From an uncultured Caulobacterales bacterium (GTDB lineage Bacteria; Pseudomonadota; Alphaproteobacteria; Caulobacterales; Caulobacteraceae), in NCBI GenBank assembly GCA_903837135.1, contig CAILTK010000070.1, forward strand, positions 1 through 56,442: a stretch of 56,442 nucleotides of DNA, read 5' to 3'. A program made the translations under genes and the position numbers. A model generated the notes under the pieces. It was given only the letters and a program-made list of their open reading frames with translations. It made no database searches and had not been told where the DNA came from. This document shows positions 9,161 to 18,142 of the stretch, piece after piece. How positions within the stretch are numbered: the stretch's first letter is position 1; each line of letters opens with the position of its first letter.

Positions 9161-9239
9161 CGGGACTCCGGGCAGGTGCGGTCGGCAAGCCATAGCGCGG
9201 CCCGCCGTCGCCCCCGCTGTCGCCAAGGCCCGCGCCCCA

Positions 9240-9441
9240 CGAAGGGGCAGGCCTCGCCTGAGAGATTCCGGGCGTGCGGCCTTCTCCGAAGACCGTCCTC
9301 CCTTGCTCCTTCGGCGAGCGGTGGACGAGCCACCGCTGCTTTCCAGCGTCTTGGTCCTTCCTGCGGTCCGTGGGCCTGAGCGTTTCCGGGGCGGTTGCGC
9401 CTTCGGCGCCATCCCGATGGATGGACTCTCCCGCAGGGAGC
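9240..9441 (-). promoter_or_regulatory. Tandem glycine riboswitch upstream of gcvT
   Basis: On the minus strand there are two copies of the glycine-aptamer core. The first has GCGGGAGAGTCC, CGCCGAAGGCGCAA (9395-9410), CGCTCAGGC (9374-9382) and GGACCGCAGG (9360-9369). The second has TCGCCGAAGGAGCAA (9303-9317) and CTCTCAGGC (9256-9264). The paired CCGAAGG-GCAA and CTCAGGC motifs define the glycine riboswitch family. It lies 80 bases upstream of gcvT, so glycine would induce the cleavage operon. I infer the exact 3' limit. Confidence 0.92.
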
Positions 9442-9449
9442 GATGCGAC

Positions 9450-9476
9450 CCTTACCGGGCCGGCGGGCGGTGTCAA
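9450..9476 (-). promoter_or_regulatory. Promoter of the gcv riboswitch-operon transcript
   Basis: On the minus strand a perfect TTGACA (9471-9476) is followed after 14 bases by GGTAAG (9451-9456). Transcription would start about 10 bases before the first aptamer helix, which is the expected geometry. Confidence 0.6.
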
Positions 9477-9537
9477 CCGGGGTGGTGGGATCAGGACGCG
9501 CTTGAGTGGAGACGCCTGATTTGTGTGCGCGTTGTCC

Positions 9538-9565
9538 AGCTGCTCCCGCTCTGGCGGGAGCAGCT
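9538..9565 (-). terminator. Perfect 12-bp hairpin after the RND pump gene
   Basis: AGCTGCTCCCGC, loop CAGA, GCGGGAGCAGCT. It begins ten bases past the stop of the RND gene and lies between that operon and the gcv promoter. There is no U-tract, so intrinsic termination is uncertain. Confidence 0.5.
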
Positions 9566-9574
9566 TGGCGACGC

Positions 9575-12500
9575 CTAGGCGTTGTCGGTCGCCAGCGTCT
9601 CTTCGTGGGCGCCGATGGGCGCGTCGTCGCCGGGGGCCTTGGGCGTGACGAAGCGGGAGAACTTGGGCGCCAGCCATTTCTCGAGGTCGTCGATGATCTC
9701 GTAGACCACCGGCACCAGCACCAGCGACAGGGCGGTGGAGGAGATCAGCCCGCCGATCACGGCGACGGCCATGGGCTGGCGAAACTCGGAGCCCTGGCCA
9801 AGGCCGAGCGCGGTGGGCAGCATGCCGGCGCCCATGGCCATGGTGGTCATGATGATCGGCCGGGCCCGTTCGCGGCAGGCGTTGTGCAGGGCCTCGAGCC
9901 GGCTCTGCCCGGCTCGCTCGTCCTCGATGGCGAACTCGACCAGGAGGATGGAGTTCTTGGCCGCCAGCCCCATCAGCATGAGGAAACCGATCATCGACGG
10001 CATGTCGATCTCCATGCCGCCGATCCACAGGCCGAGCACCGCGCCGATCAGCGACAGCGGCAGGGCCGACAGGATGATGAACGGCTTGAAGAAGCTGCGG
10101 AACAGCAGCACCAAGACGCCGACGATCAGGCCGATGCCGGAGAACAGGGCCAGGATCATGCCCCCGAACAGCTCCTTCATCGCCTCCGCGTCGCCGACCT
10201 GGGCCTCGTGGATGGTCGGCGGCAGGTGGCGCATCACCGGCAGCTTGTGGATTTCGGTCAGGGCGCTGCCGAGCACCGATCCGTTGAGGTCGGCCAGCAC
10301 CTGCGCCTCGCGCTCGCGCTGGTAGCGGACGATCTTGGCCGGGCCGGCGGCGAACTCCACGTCGGCCACGGTGGACAGCGGGGTAAGCTTGCCGCTGACG
10401 GTGGGCACCTGCAGCTGGCGGATCACCGACAGATCCTGCCGCTCGCCCTCGGGCAGGCGGACCCGGATCGGGATCCGGCGCTTGCCTTCGGAGAACTTGG
10501 CCACGTTGGCGTCGATGTCGCCGATCGTCGCCACCCGCAGCACCGAGGCCAGGGCCTGGGAGGTGACGCCGAGGCGAGCCGCCTCCGCGATCTTCGGCCG
10601 GATCTGCAGTTCCGGGCCGGCGGGCGGCGGCGAGGGCCGCACGTTGGAGACGATCGACAGGGTGCGCATCTCCTTCTCGAGCTCGAGCTGGACGCGGTCG
10701 AGGGTGGCGGTGTCCTCGCTGCCGAGGGTCATGTTGACGTCCGCGGCGCCGAAACTGCCCTGGGTGGTGATTCGCATGTCCGGGATCTGCCGCAGCATCG
10801 GCCGGATCAGGATCTTGAAGGCGTTGGTGGAGTGGGCGCGATGGGCCTTCAGCACCACGGTGACGGTGCCGTCGCGCAGGTCGCTGCCGCCGTTGCTGCC
10901 GAACGCTCCGCCGCTCGAGGACGAGCCGGTCTGGGCGAACACGGTGTCCACGTCGGGGTAGTCGAGCAGCCGGCGGGTGACCCGCTGCACCGCCAGCTCC
11001 ATGCCCTCGCGCGTGACGCCGGGCGGCCCCTCCATCTGCAGGTAGATGTAGCCGGGGTCGCCGGTCGGCTGGAAGCCCTTGGGGATGAAGGCGCCGGCGA
11101 TGAAGATGGCGGCGAAGAACACCAGGCCGCCGATCAGCGACGACAGCCAGCGGTGGTCGAGCGCCCAGTCGAGGCAGGTCTTGTAGAAGCCGCTGAGCGG
11201 CCTGGGCGGATGCGGGTCGCGGTTGGGTTTCAGGAAATAGGCGGCCATCGGCGGCGTGGCGAACCGCGCCACCAGCAGCGAGAACAGCACGGCGACCGAG
11301 ACGGTGAGGCCGAACTCCTTGAAGAACTGGCCGGGGATGCCCGGCATGAACGACACCGGCAGGAAGACGGCGACGATGGTGGAGGTGGTGGCGACCACCG
11401 CCAGGCCGATGGAGTCCGCGCCGATCAGGGCCGCGCGGTAGGGCGTCTGCCCCGCTTCGACCCGCTTCTGGATGTTCTCGATCTCGACGATGGCGTCGTC
11501 GACCAGGATGCCGATCACCAGCGTCAGGGCCAGGAGGGTGACCACGTTGAGGCTGAAGCCGAGCATGTGCATGACCAGGAAGGTCGGGATCAGCGACAGC
11601 GGCATGGCGAAGGCGGTGATCATGGTCGCCCGCCATTCCCGCAGGAAGATCAGCACCACGAGGGCCGCCAGCGCCATGCCCTCGAGCAGCACGTGCTCGG
11701 TCGCCTCGAAGCTGTGGCGGGTCTCCTCGACGGTGGAGACCACCTTGGTGATGGTCACCTCGGGGTGCGCCCTGGCGAGCTTTTCCACCGCCAGGTTGAC
11801 CCGGTTCTCCACGTCGACGTCCGAGGAGTCCTTGGTCTTGTTGACCTGGAAGGCCACGGTGGGCTGACCGTTCAGCCGGGCGAAGCCGCGCTGCTCGGCC
11901 TCGCCGTCGCCGATCTGGGCGACGTCGCCCAGGCGCACGAAATGGCCGGCCGTCGGGATGTTGGTCTCGCGCAGCTGGGCCACCGTCGCCGCCGAACCCA
12001 GCACGCGCAGGGTCTCTTCCTGGGCGCCGATGTCGGCCCGCCCGCCCGGCTCGTCGGTGTTGAACTGGCGCAGGGCGTCGTTGATCTGCGGCGCGGTGAC
12101 GCCGAAGGCCACCAGCTTGTCCGGATCGACGATGATGTTGATCTCGCGGTCCACGCCGCCGACCCGCCCGACCTGGGCGACGCCGTGCTCGGCCTGGAGC
12201 GTCCGGGCGATGGTGTCGTCCACGAGCCAGGACAGGTCCACGCCCGACAGGGTCTTGGACGACACCGCATAGGTCAGGATCGGCGCGGAATCGATGTTGA
12301 TCCGCTGCACCTGCGGCGGATCGATGGTCGGCGGCAGCTGCGGCCGGGTGGCGTCGACGGCGGTGCGCACGTCGTCGGTCGCCTTCTGCATGTCGGTGCC
12401 GAGTTCGAACTCGATGAAGGTCACCGACGAACCGAGGGTCGCGGTGGTCTGCACGTGCTTGACGTTCTGGATGCCGGCGATGGCGTTTTCGATCGGGCGG

Positions 12501-12697
12501 CTGATCTGGTTCTCGACCTCGGCCGGGGCCGCGCCGTTCTGGGTGACGATCACCGCCGCCGCCGGGAAGGCGATGTTGGGGAAGTGCTTGATCAGCAGGC
12601 TCGGGTAGGCCGTCAGCCCCGCCACCGTCAGGGCGATGAACATCAGCGCCGCCGGGATCGGGTTCCTGATCGCCCAGGCTGAGATACGGAAGTTCAT
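9575..12697 (-). CDS. RND multidrug efflux pump, inner-membrane permease (AcrB/MdtBC-like)
   Basis: 1040 residues, full length for an HAE-type RND pump. It has the N-terminal helix (RNPIPAALMFIALTVAGL), two large periplasmic loops, and the proton-relay Asp pair in VIGILVDDAIVEIENIQ of helix 4. The conserved Lys lies in LMGLAAKNSILLVEFA of helix 10. It pumps hydrophobic or amphipathic compounds using the proton gradient. Its ATG overlaps the stop of the adaptor gene (ATGA), so it is translationally coupled as the third gene of the efflux operon. The substrate cannot be told from sequence. Confidence 0.95.
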   Translation of the reverse strand: MNFRISAWAIRNPIPAALMFIALTVAGLTAYPSLLIKHFPNIAFPAAAVIVTQNGAAPAEVENQISRPIENAIAGIQNVKHVQTTATLGSSVTFIEFELGTDMQKATDDVRTAVDATRPQLPPTIDPPQVQRINIDSAPILTYAVSSKTLSGVDLSWLVDDTIARTLQAEHGVAQVGRVGGVDREINIIVDPDKLVAFGVTAPQINDALRQFNTDEPGGRADIGAQEETLRVLGSAATVAQLRETNIPTAGHFVRLGDVAQIGDGEAEQRGFARLNGQPTVAFQVNKTKDSSDVDVENRVNLAVEKLARAHPEVTITKVVSTVEETRHSFEATEHVLLEGMALAALVVLIFLREWRATMITAFAMPLSLIPTFLVMHMLGFSLNVVTLLALTLVIGILVDDAIVEIENIQKRVEAGQTPYRAALIGADSIGLAVVATTSTIVAVFLPVSFMPGIPGQFFKEFGLTVSVAVLFSLLVARFATPPMAAYFLKPNRDPHPPRPLSGFYKTCLDWALDHRWLSSLIGGLVFFAAIFIAGAFIPKGFQPTGDPGYIYLQMEGPPGVTREGMELAVQRVTRRLLDYPDVDTVFAQTGSSSSGGAFGSNGGSDLRDGTVTVVLKAHRAHSTNAFKILIRPMLRQIPDMRITTQGSFGAADVNMTLGSEDTATLDRVQLELEKEMRTLSIVSNVRPSPPPAGPELQIRPKIAEAARLGVTSQALASVLRVATIGDIDANVAKFSEGKRRIPIRVRLPEGERQDLSVIRQLQVPTVSGKLTPLSTVADVEFAAGPAKIVRYQREREAQVLADLNGSVLGSALTEIHKLPVMRHLPPTIHEAQVGDAEAMKELFGGMILALFSGIGLIVGVLVLLFRSFFKPFIILSALPLSLIGAVLGLWIGGMEIDMPSMIGFLMLMGLAAKNSILLVEFAIEDERAGQSRLEALHNACRERARPIIMTTMAMGAGMLPTALGLGQGSEFRQPMAVAVIGGLISSTALSLVLVPVVYEIIDDLEKWLAPKFSRFVTPKAPGDDAPIGAHEETLATDNA

Positions 12698-13779
12698 CAG
12701 GGCGCCTCGACCGGACGGACCAGATCGCCGTCAAGCAGGAAGACCCCGCCGCTGAGCGCCACGCGGGCGCCGATCGGCGGACCGTCGAGGATCTCCACCA
12801 GACCCTGCGATCGCCGGCCGGTCTTCACCGGCGCGGTGTGCACCTTGTTCTGGGCGTCCACCAAGAGCACATGGCCGCCGTTGGCGTCGAAGTGCACCGC
12901 CGCCTCGGGCACCACCTTGCCGGCCGTCGCGACCCCCTTGAACGTGGCGCTGGCGAAGCCGCCCGGGCGCAGGTCGGGCCGGACCGGCAGGGCGATGCGC
13001 GCGTGCCCGAGCTTGGTCTGGGGATCGACGCGCGGCGAGATGAAGCGGACCCGTCCCTGAACCGTCTGGCCCGACGGCAGCTTGACCGAAGCCTGATCGC
13101 CGACCTTGACCTGGGCCAGGTCGCTCTCGTCCACCTCCGCGTCCATCTCCACCAGACCGTCGCGGGCGATGCGGTAGAGGGTGGTTCCCGGCGCGGAGGT
13201 GTCGCCCGGACGCGCGGTGCGCTCGAGCACGCGGCCGGACACCGGCGCGACGATGGTCATCCGCGAATCGCGGGTCTTGAGGTCGTTGAGGCCCGCCTGG
13301 GCCACGGCCACGGCGGCGTCGGCCGAACGGGCGGCGAGGCGCCGCTCGACGATCTGCTCCTGCGAGAGGACGCCCTGGTTGTCGAGCCCCTTGACCCGGT
13401 CGGCCTCGGCCTTGGCGCGCTCGGCGGCCACCTGCTGCTGCTGGAGGTTGGCGGTCTGCTGGGCGATCTGCGCCTTCAGGAGGGTGTCGTCGAGCCGGGC
13501 CAGCGGCTGCCCCTTCCTGACCCAGTCGCCCTCGTCGGCGAGCACCGCGGCGACCCGATAGCCGGTGAGTTCGGAGGCCACCCCCGCCTCCTCGCGCGAC
13601 ACCAGAAGGCCCTGCGCGGTCAGGCCGTCGGTGAGCGCGCGCGACTGCACGCGGGTGACGGTCACCGTCAGCGGCGCCGGAGCGGGTTTGGCGTCGGGTT
13701 TCTTGCCGCAGCCGGCGAGGGCGAGCGCCAGCAACGTCGCCGCGGCCGCCAGGCGGATCAGGGTCGGGGCCGTGGTCAT
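12697..13779 (-). CDS. RND efflux periplasmic adaptor (membrane fusion) lipoprotein
   Basis: 360 residues with a lipoprotein signal (LLALALAGC, Cys about residue 25). Then come the beta-barrel/lipoyl halves split by an alpha-helical hairpin (QIAQQTANLQQQQVAAERAK region), with VAPVSGRVLERTARPGD as the second lipoyl half. It bridges the RND pump and the outer-membrane channel. The start at 13779 is set by the signal peptide. The ATG overlaps the end of the outer-membrane gene, and its own stop overlaps the pump start. Confidence 0.93.
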   Translation of the reverse strand: MTTAPTLIRLAAAATLLALALAGCGKKPDAKPAPAPLTVTVTRVQSRALTDGLTAQGLLVSREEAGVASELTGYRVAAVLADEGDWVRKGQPLARLDDTLLKAQIAQQTANLQQQQVAAERAKAEADRVKGLDNQGVLSQEQIVERRLAARSADAAVAVAQAGLNDLKTRDSRMTIVAPVSGRVLERTARPGDTSAPGTTLYRIARDGLVEMDAEVDESDLAQVKVGDQASVKLPSGQTVQGRVRFISPRVDPQTKLGHARIALPVRPDLRPGGFASATFKGVATAGKVVPEAAVHFDANGGHVLLVDAQNKVHTAPVKTGRRSQGLVEILDGPPIGARVALSGGVFLLDGDLVRPVEAP

Positions 13780-15323
13780 CGCGTGCTTTCCTGTGGCCCG
13801 GCGGCGGCCTGGGCTCCGGTGTTGCGGCTCCCGGCATTCTGGGCGGTATAGGGCCAGCCGCCGCCGAGCGCCTTGAAGGCCGAGACCGCGTCGACCAGGG
13901 CCGAGGTCGTGGCGGCGGTGTAGGTGGAGCGGGTCTGCCGCCATGCCTGCTCCGCCTGCACCAGCAGGGTGATGTCGGAAAGTCCGAGATCGTATCCCTT
14001 GCGCGCGGCGTCGTAGGCGAAGCGCGACTTGTCGGTGGCGGTCTTCAGGAGGCCCACGCGCACTTCGTCCGACTGAAGCGTCGTCAGGCCCTTTTCGGCG
14101 TCGCCGTAGGCGGTTTGCAGCGTCTTCTCGTAGGCGGCCACCGCCTGTTCGCCGCGCGCGCCCTGGGCCTGCACCTCCGACAGCAGCTTGGGCAGGCTCA
14201 GGAACGGCATGGTGACGCCGATCCCGGCCTGGCTGGTCTGGGTGATGGTGGTGAAGCCGGGCTGCACCTGGCGCAGGTACTGGTAGGACGGCTCGAGGGT
14301 CAGGGTCGGCAGAACGGCCAGCTTGTCGAGCTTGAGCTGAGCGGCGGCGACCAGGACCCGAAGCTCGGCCTCCCGCACATCCGGCCGGCGGGCCAGCAGC
14401 GCGCCCGGCGCGGTCGCCGGGACCGGCGGCGGGGGTCTGGCGGCGGCCTCGATCGGCAGGCTGGCGGAGGGGTCGGCGCCGCGCCCGACCAGCACCAGCA
14501 AGGACCGGATCGCGCCCTTGAGCATGGCGTCGGTCTGCGCCACCTGGGCGTCGAGCGCGATGGCGTCGGACTCCAGCCGCGCCGCGTCGGCCGTCGTGCC
14601 GAGGCCGGCGGCCGCCTTCTTGTCGCCGACGTCGGCGATCTCGCGGGCGAGGCGGGCGTTGTCCCGGGCGTCGGCCAGCTGGATCGCCAGTCCGCGCGCC
14701 TGGAACAGGGCGGTGGCGACATTGGCGGCCAGGCTCATCCGCGTCGCCTCATAGTCGAACCGCTCGGCTGCCACGTCGGCCTTGGCCGCCCGGATGGCGG
14801 TGATGTCGCGCCCGAACAGGTCGAGCTCCCAGCTGACGTTGAGGCCGCCTGAATAGATCTGGTCGTTGCCGGCGCCGGAGAAGGCCCCGAGGAACTGGGT
14901 GATCTGCGGGTTGGTGACGTTCCTGTACTGGGTGCCGACATGTTCGGCGGTGACCTTGCCCGTGACGTCGCCCTGCGGCAGCAGACCGAAGATGGTCTTG
15001 CGCATGGTGGCATCCGCTTCGCGCAGCCGGCCCAGGGCGCTCTTGGCGTCCGGGCTGGCGACCAGCGCCTGCTCGATCAGCCCGGTCAGCTGCGGGTCGT
15101 CGAACTGCAGCCACCAGCGGTCGAGGACATCGGGCCCGGCGGCGGCCGGGCCTTGCGCCGCCGCGGCCTCGTAGGCGGCGGGCAGGTGCACGTCCGGCTT
15201 GGGGATCCTGGTGTCGAGCGCGCAGCCGGACAGGACCAGCGCCGCCGACGCCAGCATGGCCGGCGCCGAGATCCCGGGCCGGGCCCTCAATCCAGGCAGA
15301 TTTGAATCTGCGGCACGCTGCAT
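13776..15323 (-). CDS. RND efflux outer-membrane lipoprotein (NodT/OprM family)
   Basis: 515 residues. A signal with lipobox ALVLSGC is followed by two repeated TolC-like halves. The family start DRWWLQFDDPQLTGLIEQAL, GGLNVSWELDLFGR and the RRPDVREAELRVLVAAAQL motif are all present. It forms the trimeric outer-membrane duct of the tripartite pump. It is the first gene of the operon. About 95 bases separate it from the divergent MFS gene, and that short, AT-richer gap must hold both promoters. Confidence 0.93.
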   Translation of the reverse strand: MQRAADSNLPGLRARPGISAPAMLASAALVLSGCALDTRIPKPDVHLPAAYEAAAAQGPAAAGPDVLDRWWLQFDDPQLTGLIEQALVASPDAKSALGRLREADATMRKTIFGLLPQGDVTGKVTAEHVGTQYRNVTNPQITQFLGAFSGAGNDQIYSGGLNVSWELDLFGRDITAIRAAKADVAAERFDYEATRMSLAANVATALFQARGLAIQLADARDNARLAREIADVGDKKAAAGLGTTADAARLESDAIALDAQVAQTDAMLKGAIRSLLVLVGRGADPSASLPIEAAARPPPPVPATAPGALLARRPDVREAELRVLVAAAQLKLDKLAVLPTLTLEPSYQYLRQVQPGFTTITQTSQAGIGVTMPFLSLPKLLSEVQAQGARGEQAVAAYEKTLQTAYGDAEKGLTTLQSDEVRVGLLKTATDKSRFAYDAARKGYDLGLSDITLLVQAEQAWRQTRSTYTAATTSALVDAVSAFKALGGGWPYTAQNAGSRNTGAQAAAGPQESTR

Positions 15324-15535
15324 GGACGCCCGTTTCCCCTGAGGCGCGACGTGAGCCGATGCGGTGATTTTTGCAAGCCCTGCAATGTTAACGTTGCTTA
15401 ATCTACCGCACTTGCGAGATGGACGTTACGCAAAGAACACGCGCCCGCCCGCCTGGGCGCTCATCCGCCGCAGGCGAAGCCGCCCCTCGCCCCGCGCCCA
15501 TGGACCTTCACGCGCCCCGGCGCGATAGAGGCCCG
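15324..15535. promoter_or_regulatory. Divergent control region between the RND operon and the MFS gene
   Basis: The stretch around 15368-15405 is AT-rich against its surroundings (GCAATGTTAACGTTGCTTAA). It contains the small dyads TGCAAGCCCTGCA and GTTAAC. It is the natural place for a shared operator of two export systems. No regulator gene lies next to it, so the controlling protein is unknown. Confidence 0.4.
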
Positions 15536-17092
15536 ATGCAGGACCAGGAGTTTCGCCCCCACGGCCCGGCGCGCCCGGGGCCCTCGCGTCAGGACCCGCC
15601 CGCGCAGCTGGCGCCCGGCGGCTTGGAGACGGCGCCGGTGGACTCCGCGGCGGCCCCCGCGACGGACCACGCCGAACAGGCCGCCCCGGCGCCGGGCGGA
15701 CCGCGGCGAGACGGCATGGCCCGATGGGCGCCCGTGGCGATCGCCTCGGCCCTGTTCATGGAGTTCATCGACTCCACCGCCCTGTCGACCGCCCTGCCCA
15801 CCCTGGCGCGGGGATTCCACGTCGATCCGATCCACCTGAAGCTCGCCCTCACCTCCTATCTGCTGGCGCTGGCGGTGCTCGCCCCGGCCGGCGGGTGGAT
15901 CGCCGACCGCTTCGGCGCCCGCCGGGTGTTCCTGTCGGCGATGGCCGTCTTCCTGCTCGGCTCGATCTGCTGCGGCTTCTCGCGCTCGCTGCCGCAGCTG
16001 GTGGCGGCGCGCATCCTGCAGGGCTGCGGCGGGGCGATGATGGTGCCGGTGGGCCGGCTGATCATCGTCGGTTCGACGCCCAAGGCGCGCCTGGTCAGCG
16101 CCATGGCCTGGTTCACCACCCCGGCCCTGGTCGGCCCCCTGGTCGGGCCGCCGATCGCCGGCTTCGTGCTGGGCGTCGCCGACTGGCCCTGGATCTTCTT
16201 CATCAACATCCCGGTCGGCCTGCTCGGTATGCTGGCGGTCGCCCGGCTGGCCCCCACCCTGCAGCGGCCGCACCCGGGCCGGTTCGACACCGTGGGTTTC
16301 CTGCTCGCCGCGGTGGCGATCAGCGCCCTGGTGGTGCTGGCCGAGACCGCCGGCATGGGACTGCTGCCGCCGCCGTTCGAGCTTGGGCTCGGCCTGCTCC
16401 TCGCCGGATCGGGCGGACTGTTCCTGCGCCATGTGCGGCGGGCCGCCCACCCGATCCTCGACATCGGCCTGCTGCGACACCACACCTTCCGCGCCAGCCT
16501 GATGGGTGGAACACTCGTCCGTCTCGGCGTCGGCGCGACCCCGTTCCTGACCCCGCTGCTGCTGCAGGTGGCGCTTGGCTGGCCGCCGGTGAAGGCCGCC
16601 TTCGTCACCATCGCCACCGGCTTCGGGGCGATGAGCGCGCGCACCGTGACCCGCCGAATCATCGCGAGACTGGGGTTCCGCAGCGTTCTGCTGATCTCGG
16701 GGATCGGCGCCGCCCTGCTGTCGTCCCTGCCCGGCTTCTTCCGCCCATCGACACCGATCTGGCTGATGGTGCTGATCCTTTATGTGAGCGGCATGGTGCG
16801 ATCGACCCAGTTCATCAGCGCCAACACCATCGCCTATGCCGACATTCCCGCGGCGGACGTCACGCGCGCCTCGACCCTGGCCTCCGTGGTGCAGCAGCTC
16901 GGCCTCAGCCTCGGCGTCAGTTTCGGCGCGCTGATGCTGACCCTGACCCGGAGCGGCGGCGGACTGACGCCCGAACGCTTCACCCTCCCCTTCCTGATGA
17001 TCGGCGCCGCGACCCTGCTGGCCCAGCCGATCTACGCCGCCCTGCACAAGGACGCCGGCGCCGAGATCAGCGGCCGAGGGGCGGGGGCCTAA
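15536..17092 (+). CDS. MFS transporter, DHA2 (EmrB/QacA-like) drug exporter
   Basis: About 518 residues from this start. After a Pro/Ala-rich N-terminal tail of ~60 residues come 12-14 membrane helices. They carry MFS motif A (GGWIADRFGARRVF) and the antiporter motif C-like stretch GPLVGPPIAGFV. It likely exports drugs in exchange for protons. The start is uncertain: ATG 15536 has AGAGG five bases upstream; ATGs at 15419 and 15500 are also in frame, and a short form could begin at the Met just before helix 1. The gene is divergent from the RND operon. Confidence 0.88.
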   Translation: MQDQEFRPHGPARPGPSRQDPPAQLAPGGLETAPVDSAAAPATDHAEQAAPAPGGPRRDGMARWAPVAIASALFMEFIDSTALSTALPTLARGFHVDPIHLKLALTSYLLALAVLAPAGGWIADRFGARRVFLSAMAVFLLGSICCGFSRSLPQLVAARILQGCGGAMMVPVGRLIIVGSTPKARLVSAMAWFTTPALVGPLVGPPIAGFVLGVADWPWIFFINIPVGLLGMLAVARLAPTLQRPHPGRFDTVGFLLAAVAISALVVLAETAGMGLLPPPFELGLGLLLAGSGGLFLRHVRRAAHPILDIGLLRHHTFRASLMGGTLVRLGVGATPFLTPLLLQVALGWPPVKAAFVTIATGFGAMSARTVTRRIIARLGFRSVLLISGIGAALLSSLPGFFRPSTPIWLMVLILYVSGMVRSTQFISANTIAYADIPAADVTRASTLASVVQQLGLSLGVSFGALMLTLTRSGGGLTPERFTLPFLMIGAATLLAQPIYAALHKDAGAEISGRGAGA

Positions 17093-17105
17093 GGGGGCGG
17101 CGAGG

Positions 17106-17131
17106 GATGACGACAAATTGGGTATGACGAC
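17106..17131. repeat. Repeat containing GATGACGACAAATTGGGTA
   Basis: Its reverse complement, TACCCAATTTGTCGTCATC, nearly matches 56282-56299 (TACCCAATTCGTCATC). It lies between the convergent MFS and hydrolase genes. Confidence 0.4.
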
Positions 17132-17149
17132 GCCTTGGGCGTTCGATAC

Positions 17150-18142
17150 TCACCGCGCCGCGTGGGGGACGTGGGGGGCGCCGGACGGCAGGGGGGCCGT
17201 GGGGTCGCGGATGAAGGCCAGGGCGTCGGCCAGCACCCGGTCGCGGCCGAGATCCCGATTCAGCAGATGATAGTCGTCGGTGTAGAAGGCGGTGCGGGCG
17301 TTGGGCCCGAGCTTCTTGACCGCATGGTGCGCCGCCCGCGCCGGGATGATCTGGTCGTGGGCGCCGTACTGGTAGAGCAGCGGCACGCTGACCCGTCCGA
17401 TCTCGTCCTGGGCGTCCTGCATCAGGCCCACCAGGCCATAGATGGCGTCGATCCGCGTGCCGAAGATCATGTTGCGGTCCCGCGACATCTTGCGAAGCGC
17501 GTCGATATTGTCGGTCGCGCGGATCTTGCGGGTCAGCCACGAGGGCGGCTCGAGCTTGCTGGCCGGCGCCAGGTGGGCGCTGAGCCACAGGGCCAGGGTC
17601 TCCGGGATCGACTGATCGCTCCAGCCCCACACCGCCGGCGACAGCAGCACCAGCCGGTCGGCGTCCGGCGGCCGGGCCGAGGCGAAGGCGGTGACGGCCA
17701 CCGCCCCGCCCATGCTTTCGCCGACCACGGCCAGGGTCGCCGCCGGATGCCGGGCGCGGACCAGGGCGCAGGCGGCGTTGAGGTCCGCGTCCATCAGCCC
17801 CTCGCCGCCCCACACGCCGCGGCCCGCGCCGCGGCCGAACCCGCGCTGGTCGTAGGCGTAGGTCGTCACCCCCCGCGCGGCCCAGAACGGCCCGGCCAGG
17901 GTGAAGGCCTCGGCGTAGTCGTTCATGCCGTGCAGGGCGACCACCACCGCCGACGGCGCCCCGGTCTGCGAGGGCCAGACCGACATCGGCAAGCGGTGAC
18001 CGTCGAAGCTGATCAGGGCGTCGGGCTCGAGCCGCGGACCGGTGAAGTCCTGCGGCGGGATCAACGGGCGCTGGCTCAGCGGCGCGCAGGCGGCCAGACC
18101 GGCGGATCCGAACAGGCCGCTGAAGAGGAGACGGCGATTCAT
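17150..18142 (-). CDS. Alpha/beta hydrolase, lysophospholipase/monoglyceride-lipase type, exported
   Basis: 330 residues. A probable lipoprotein signal ([15 protein letters not shown], Cys19) precedes an alpha/beta-hydrolase domain. The nucleophile elbow is GESMGG (Ser143), the oxyanion region is [13 protein letters not shown], the acid lies in [11 protein letters not shown] and the His in [10 protein letters not shown]. The closest general pattern is PldB/monoacylglycerol lipase (hydrolase_4). It would cleave an ester of a lipid or similar substrate at the cell envelope. The start at 18142 overlaps the end of the UDG-family gene by four bases, so the two are coupled. Confidence 0.88.
   Translation of the reverse strand: MNRRLLFSGLFGSAGLAACAPLSQRPLIPPQDFTGPRLEPDALISFDGHRLPMSVWPSQTGAPSAVVVALHGMNDYAEAFTLAGPFWAARGVTTYAYDQRGFGRGAGRGVWGGEGLMDADLNAACALVRARHPAATLAVVGESMGGAVAVTAFASARPPDADRLVLLSPAVWGWSDQSIPETLALWLSAHLAPASKLEPPSWLTRKIRATDNIDALRKMSRDRNMIFGTRIDAIYGLVGLMQDAQDEIGRVSVPLLYQYGAHDQIIPARAAHHAVKKLGPNARTAFYTDDYHLLNRDLGRDRVLADALAFIRDPTAPLPSGAPHVPHAAR

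Noticed and set aside
9506-12682. A 1058-residue plus-strand open frame opposite the RND pump
   Set aside because: Antisense shadow; composition is His/Gln/Asp/Gly-rich and the opposite strand encodes a complete RND protein.
8478-12734. A 1418-residue open frame on the minus strand over gcvT, the riboswitch and the RND gene
   Set aside because: It is out of frame with gcvT and the RND pump, which have full-length family matches. The translation is Arg/Pro/Gly-rich with no motif, a typical shadow in 70% GC DNA.
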